From Glandiceps talaboti (Eukaryota; Hemichordata; Enteropneusta; Spengelidae): a stretch of 12,500 nt of DNA. The DNA lies in NCBI RefSeq assembly GCF_964340395.1, contig NC_135557.1, positions 22,421,225 to 22,433,724 on the forward strand. The letters run 5' to 3'. The position numbers and the translations under genes are program-made. Shown here piece after piece: positions 8,093 through 12,500 of the stretch. Positions within the stretch are counted from its first letter, which is position 1; every line of letters starts with the position of its first letter. The notes below the pieces were generated by a model. It ran no database searches, was not told the DNA's origin, and was given only the letters and a program-made list of their open reading frames with translations.

Positions 8093-8123
8093 CTGTGATA
8101 TAAAATACAATGTCAAATGTATT

Positions 8124-8183
<60 letters not shown>
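8124..8183. repeat. (AATC)15 microsatellite
   Basis: Fifteen perfect tetramers. On the Ly6 coding strand this is (GATT)15 ending about 31 bp before the exon acceptor, which is where a branch point would lie. Confidence 0.95.
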
Positions 8184-8258
8184 TATTAATCAACAATTTC
8201 TATGACCAACTCAAACCAACCAAGCAGCCAACAAATTCAAAAGATCATCTCCCATGTT

Positions 8259-8673
8259 TCACAAAGTCCCATCTAATCGACATTCTTTTAAACAGATGGA
8301 CAAATAAAATGAGATAAAAAGAGTATGTCCAGCTTCCAATGACGGAGGCGAAACTGTACATAATTTCTTGGTATATGCTGCTACACTGATGATCTGTATG
8401 TTGTTATGGAATATACATGGTGTTGCAGCAATAATTGCATTTCTTTGGGGAAAACGTGTATGGACCAAAGGGGCCAGGTAGAATACGGTCAGTGGCCGGT
8501 TATGGAGCAGTGTTAAATTTCGGTGATCTCTCCCCTGGGGGTTGTAGACTGTCAAAAATGGTACTGCGTCTCGTACTACCCCTGGACAGAGATGGTAGTT
8601 AGGTGGGTCACGGGTGAAAAATGATAAGGGTTGGGTAAAGGTGGGTAAATTGAAATTTTCGTGTAGGGATATA

Positions 8674-8720
<47 letters not shown>

Positions 8721-8744
8721 AACGCACACTATACGAAAAGGCAT
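8259..8744 (-). other. 161-codon open frame across a (CTGT) repeat, unrecognised
   Basis: A single open frame starts MPFRIVCVC, runs through Cys-Leu-Ser-Val repeats created by the microsatellite, then through an unrepeated segment (for example DPPNYHLCPGVVRDAVPF) to a stop. The hydrophobic start would pass as a signal peptide but is made of repeat DNA. The unrepeated part resembles no family I know and has no splice support. A fragment of a dispersed element, or chance, is more likely than a gene. Confidence 0.15.
8678..8715. repeat. (ACAG)9 microsatellite
   Basis: About nine ACAG units, decaying into ACAA at both ends. Confidence 0.92.
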
Positions 8745-9118
8745 GTTTAACCTCCTTTATTGGGGGTGGGTAAAGGTGGGTTAAATTTCAGGGGGTATAT
8801 TTGTCCACATGAAATAGTTACTACTGTCTCCTGTCTTTATCAGGGGTAGAATATGAGTGTCAAAGTACCACATTTAACTTTGTTTGCTCACATACACCAG
8901 GTGGTAAACTTGCCGTTTTTTACACTGTTTAACCCGGCTGGTAAACATGAGACAGTACCACCTTTACCATGCCTTTATATCTACGGATAGATAATGGTAA
9001 ACTGTGATGTTTGTATTGAGTACGTTAGTCAATCCTTTCACGACCTCTTTCAATGGGGTAAAGCATGGTGTATATGCATCTATTACAGCCAGTCGCAGTC
9101 TTTACTTTTATCTCATAT

Positions 9119-9143
9119 CATGGAAGTATAACCCACTTCCATG
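9119..9143. repeat. 9-bp perfect inverted repeat
   Basis: CATGGAAGT, seven-base spacer ATAACCC, then ACTTCCATG. Short, lying within the motif cluster region between the divergent genes. A perfect octamer ATTTGCAT follows at 9262-9269. Confidence 0.6.
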
Positions 9144-9362
9144 CTCATATTAAGTGGTCATAATTCACAAGTAATATTTCCACCTTTACCCAGAGAGAAT
9201 ACATTATCTTATGTATCACAGATTTACACACTGGTCAAACTATTGTCGTATACGCTAATGTATTTGCATGATAAACGTCCATGTTTATTTTTACTATTAT
9301 GGGATATACTTTACAAGAACCGAGCACGTGAAGTAATTTAATGTTATACATGTCTTTTATAG

Positions 9363-9714
9363 AATTAATACTGACAATTTCAAGTTCAAACATCGATGCC
9401 AAACGAACTTTGGTAATAAATTGTAAATATGAACCACCCAGTGAAGATTACAACCAGGTTATCTTTGAATGGAGAAAGGACGTGTCTCTGGTGAAAGGGG
9501 AAGCGAAAACTTAGTACACTGTCAGATGGAAACATAGATTTGAACAATATCGTGCTAACAGGTTACGCTAATGAACGTTTTGATATTTCCTCTGACGGTG
9601 ACTTGAAGATCAATCAAATCAACGCTGAAGATGAAGGCCTGTACGAATGTACTGTTAATTTTAAATTGACAGATGAATACAAAACTAGAAAACACGTGGT
9701 ACAACTGGTCTTAG
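9363..9714 (+). CDS. Immunoglobulin V-like domain exon with one-base frameshift
   Basis: One exon encodes a full V-set-like Ig domain of a cell-surface or secreted receptor. The acceptor ACATGTCTTTTATAG opens it in phase 1, and the strong donor TTAG|GTAAGT closes it in phase 1. Features in order: strand-B cysteine (LVINCKY), core tryptophan (VIFEWRKD) 16 residues later, then DGDLKINQI and the AEDEGLYEC motif with the second cysteine, and a G strand (HVVQLVL). The frame breaks after EWRKDVSLVKGEA-K: a stop appears and the rest continues one base out of register. Exon length agrees: 352 bp, while a phase 1-to-1 exon must be a multiple of three. The insertion most simply lies in an AAAA run or the adjacent CTT. 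It could be a pseudogene, a null allele or a sequencing error; the rest of the domain looks undamaged, favouring error or recent loss. No leader exon was found upstream. Confidence 0.8.
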
Positions 9715-9760
9715 GTAAGTTGTGTAAATATTGGAAGACATTTCGTGTTTCTGTTTCTGT

Positions 9761-9887
<127 letters not shown>

Positions 9888-10032
9888 TGACTGATCATTA
9901 ATGTTGATCAATAGTTCAGTGTTTGGAGGGGGGGGTGATGAATAATGTTAGTTATCGTCAAATAAAAACGAAATTACGTTAATAGAATCCGTTCTGTACC
10001 CCTAAATGCCAAAATTTCTAAAAATGTTGTCA

Positions 10033-10070
10033 AATCGATCGATCAATCAATCAATCAATCAATCAATCAA
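10033..10070. repeat. (ATCA)n microsatellite with ATCGATCGAT start
   Basis: About eight AATC-type units preceded by the ten-base palindrome ATCGATCGAT. Third tract of this motif in the same orientation within 2 kb. Confidence 0.9.
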
Positions 10071-10171
10071 CCCTTATATAAAAAATTAATCGAACTTTTC
10101 AACATATTCTCTAAATGTCTTGCAAATTACAAGTTCCAAGTCTAAAATGTGTGTGTGTTTTTTTTATCAAG

Positions 10172-10809
10172 ATGGTATCGACTGTGACCCACAGAGAGAA
10201 ATGGAATCTACAACAGTGAAACACCCCAACTGGAAAACATCAAGGCAGACAATTTCTTCTTCATCTTCCTCAAATCAAAATTTCAACAACAAATCACCAA
10301 AACAGCTAAACACCAAAAATGATGAAGACCCGAAGTTTGAGCAAACGTATGATGATGATGAGAAAGCGAGTGATGGTATTGATATTATTTTTTTATTAGC
10401 GGGTTGTTCACCATTTCCATCACTCCTACCTGTCTTACTAGCCGGAGAAAAGAAATTAGTTATTTGCTGTTTACTCCCGGGGTTTACTCATACTGAAACC
10501 GGCGGTGGTTCTCCGCTGTGTAGGCTATCTGCTGTACTGTTGGCTATCATGTCGACATGTCAAACTATCATTACGAAGTCACCATTCGAATCAAGGTTAT
10601 CAATCGTCACAGAGCATACAGCATGTCCCTCGCTAATAGTAATACACCCATGGTCCACAACAGCGAAAAAGGTAACAACTGGTGTGACAGAATTCAGAAT
10701 TTGTACGAATAGAAAACACAGGAATTCACGTTGGTCGACATGTCAACGTCGAGCGTGTTGCGTGGCTTGTCGAAAGTTAAACTGGGCATCACGACGCGAC
10801 GACGAGTGA
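10172..10809 (+). CDS. Second exon of the Ig-domain gene: stalk, possible membrane segment and tail
   Basis: Opens in phase 1, so a split Asp codon joins exactly to the Ig exon. About 212 codons stay open to a TGA, which by rough estimate from base composition is very unlikely by chance. The first 68 residues are hydrophilic: CDPQREMESTTVKH, a run of six serines, Asn/Lys-rich sequence, then the acidic YDDDEKASD, good for an extended extracellular stalk. A hydrophobic stretch follows (IIFLLAGCSPFPSLLPVLLAG) before GEKK and a Cys pair, plausible as a membrane segment with positive inside. The remaining roughly 115 residues are Ser/Thr- and Arg-rich with no ITIM, ITAM or known domain. A weak phase-1 donor (GATG|GTATTG) at 10375/10376 could instead end the exon after the acidic stalk, in which case the rest is intron. 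The stalk is more secure than the tail. Confidence 0.55.
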
Positions 10810-10870
10810 AATTGTTAACGTGCATGAAAAGACGTCTTCGCTTATTTCTCGAACGCATGAACGTATACAG
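10735..10870. other. CpG-dense patch
   Basis: About 18 CpG dinucleotides in roughly 135 bp, far more than neighbouring DNA, including GACGCGACGACGAG and the palindrome AAGACGTCTT. It overlaps the end of the possible receptor tail and an Arg-rich open frame that continues to about 10985. The 13-mer GTCGACATGTCAA occurs here and again near 10552. It may be coding, an unmethylated island or repeat DNA. Confidence 0.4.
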
Positions 10871-11061
10871 CAATAAAAAACACAAGGCAGTCTCTACAAC
10901 TCATGTTGTTTACAGTGATCGCACTATGCACTTATCGTTGAACTTAGCATGGAGTCACATTCCATGTGTGAACACATACAGCTGATCCCCTTTGTTTACT
11001 AATCGTTCTCACCTATTTACGCCGGAGAAAAAAACACACGAAAAAAGCAATATGAACATGC

Positions 11062-11468
11062 CTTAAATGTGGATAAACACAGTTTTATACACCCCCAGTC
11101 TAAATGACCACATACTCCCTACTTTACTCTATGGGGGATACAAAGGTATAATGCCAATGTGTGTCCAAGTTTGAACCCCCATTCTAAATGTGAATAAACA
11201 CAGGTCTATACACCCCCAGTCTAAATGACCACATACTCCCTACTTTACCCTATGGGGGATACAAAGGTATAATGCCAATGTGTGTCCAAGTTTGAACCCC
11301 CATTCTAAATGTGAATAAACACAGGTCTATACACCCCCAGTCTAAATGACCACATACTCCCTACTTTACCCTATGGGGGATACAAAGGTATAATGCCAAT
11401 GTGTGTCCAAGTTTGAACCCCCATTCTAAATGTGAATAAACACAGTTCTATACACCCCCAGTCTAAAT
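11062..11468. repeat. Tandem array of a 121-bp unit, about 3.3 copies
   Basis: Identical landmarks (TAAATGACCACATACTCCC) start at 11101, 11222 and 11343, and the truncated fourth copy reaches TAAATG at 11464, a strict 121-bp period. Copies are almost identical (first copy TTTACTCTA versus TTTACCCTA elsewhere, GTTTTATA versus GGTCTATA or GTTCTATA), which implies recent expansion or homogenisation. The array stops abruptly at the palindrome that follows. Confidence 0.95.
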
Positions 11469-11471
11469 GTA

Positions 11472-11546
11472 TACAATAGACACCAGCGGAAAGATAAACA
11501 ACAAGGCGGAGCCGCGTTGTTTATCTTTCCACCGGTGTCTATTGTA
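11472..11546. repeat. 75-bp near-perfect palindrome
   Basis: Arms of 31 bases (TACAATAGACACC…AAAGATAAACAAC and its complement) match at all but two positions. The central 13 bases AAGGCGGAGCCGC contain their own GCGG-AG-CCGC stem, so the whole block can fold into one long hairpin. The two mismatches are both transitions (A/G and C/T). It begins four bases after the tandem array breaks off, suggesting that both belong to one element. Confidence 0.9.
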
Positions 11547-12283
11547 CTTATGCCCGACAAGTTCACAGGATAGCAGGATTAGTCCATCTCATCCTTGCTA
11601 GACTAGATTAAGATAAAGTACACACTGTCTCACCCCTTGCCAGGCTAGGTGATGATAACACTGAGATAAAAATGTACACATTCGGACATGGGGACACACA
11701 CAGCATGCAGTGTTCACGGCGAAACAAATAAGCCATGCAACATTCACAAGCCTTGATAGGGCTGAACAACGAGACGTGTCTTATTTTATAGTGTAGCTCA
11801 TCTGAAGATCTGTGTAAAATTCGTTTTTTTAATGTTTACCGTTTCTTTTGAATGGTTACAGTTGTACCCTTCATCCTTAAACCCTTACTGTGCAGTCACT
11901 ACTCCATTCATAGTACAGCAGTATGACTTATTTTTAATACTACTCGCCACAACTATTTTTCTCCGTAATTAAGTTCTCCTCGTAATTTTGGCAAACTATT
12001 TTGGTCCTCTTGCATTTCATTCTTGAGACCATGGAGGCTTCCCATGTGCAGGCATATGGTTTCTGACTTTGCTGGACTGGTTTTACTTGAACTACAAAGG
12101 TCAACCCAATTCACACCTTCTAAACCCCCCTTTGTCTTACACTATCCAATACTGATAAGACTTCAGCGGCAACTCAGACAAGGGGTGGTTATAACCCGCT
12201 ACACAAACTTTTATTAGCTCCGGTAGAGGACTGCTAATCCCGTACATGTCAAACAATGTGTCAACATTATGACAGATAAAGGG
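11547..12283. other. Non-coding stretch, possible body of a repeat element
   Basis: No gene recognised. Two loosely similar segments (TTGCTAGACTAG…GATAAAGTACACA and TTGCCAGGCTAG…GATAAAAATGTACACA) near 11597 and 11637 suggest an old internal duplication. A 64-codon open frame near 12023-12217 has no domain or splice support. Confidence 0.4.
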
Positions 12284-12500
12284 CATAAGACCACATACTC
12301 CCTACTTTACCCGTAGGAAGTATATAGCTGTATGCAACTGTTTAGCCAGCTTTTACCACCGGGTAATTAAAGATAAACTTGGCCATATTTAATTACACCC
12401 TGTAATATTACCAAATTTGACAGCATCTCTACCATGGGAAGTATATAGCTGTATGCTGATGTTTTGCCAGCTTTTTACCAACCCAGGTAAATGAGGATAA
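12284..12500. repeat. Diverged array with the same 121-bp period, cut by window end
   Basis: GACCACATACTCCCTACTTT plus ACCC is shared exactly with the array at 11062. Downstream, GGAAGTATATAGCTGTATGC recurs with a spacing of 121 bp (12321 and 12442), followed in both by a GCCAGCTTTT(T)ACCA segment. So this is a second, older array of the same satellite family, with the two units clearly diverged from each other. It continues past the window. Confidence 0.8.

Larger units (their letters stand above)
8634..9190. other. GGTAAAGGTGG motif cluster, two direct and two inverted
   Basis: The 11-mer GGTAAAGGTGG occurs at 8634-8644 and 8769-8779 on the plus strand and at 8958-8968 and 9180-9190 on the minus strand. 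Further GGTAAAC or GGTAAAG copies lie near 8891, 8939, 8996 and 9057. The one near 8939 gives GTAAACA, a forkhead-type site. The block lies between the two divergent genes, so it may be a regulatory array or the remains of a repeat element. Confidence 0.5.

Noticed and set aside
8259-8744. The 161-codon frame as the Ly6 signal-peptide exon
   Set aside because: Its hydrophobic start is (CTGT)n repeat DNA, and no phase-1 donor follows that could join the Ly6 exon.
10376-10400. A 25-bp intron between GATG|GT and TTATTAG
   Set aside because: Far below normal animal intron size and the donor is weak; the frame is open across it anyway.

Overview
The window reads as nuclear DNA of a multicellular animal, most likely a marine invertebrate. 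The support is genes split into short phase-1 exons with GT-AG borders, two animal extracellular domain families (Ly6/uPAR and immunoglobulin), AT-rich non-coding DNA, very dense microsatellites and short dispersed repeats. Nothing fixes the phylum; hemichordate, cephalochordate, mollusc or annelid would all fit. There are no bacterial operons, ribosome binding sites or CRISPR arrays.

Layout. 1-2100 is mostly non-coding, with one weak but well-bordered 72-bp candidate exon on the minus strand (347-418, containing the residues YGGFM) and a (CATA)16 tract. 2120-2270 carries a cluster of promoter-like motifs. 2745-2845 is a (GA)32 tract running into a G11/C10 hairpin. About 3292-3380 is a GC-rich patch resembling a tRNA-derived SINE head. 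4059-4272 is a (GTGA)n array. 4362-4706 and 5611-6002 are two related copies of a repeat of about 290 bp, each ending in microsatellite DNA.

6007-8092 holds the clearest gene: the last two exons of a GPI-anchored Ly6/uPAR-type protein on the minus strand. They are joined by a 1655-bp intron loaded with repeats. Its leader exon was not found and may lie further right. 9363-10809 holds an immunoglobulin V-like exon and a following exon (stalk, possible membrane segment, tail) on the plus strand. The Ig exon has a one-base insertion that breaks the frame, so this copy is a pseudogene, a null allele or an assembly error. The two genes point away from each other, and both leader exons are missing from the recognisable set. 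The 8.2-9.3 kb interval may therefore hold a shared upstream region; it contains an inverted and direct motif cluster (GGTAAAGGTGG, four times).

11062-12500 is repeat territory: a tandem array of a 121-bp unit, a 75-bp near-perfect palindrome at its edge, and a diverged array with the same 121-bp period at the window end. Tandem repeats capped by a palindrome recall non-autonomous Helentron-type elements. No wholly new system could be demonstrated. The most noteworthy items are the divergent Ly6/IgSF pair with a frameshifted Ig exon, and the 121-bp repeat plus palindrome structure.
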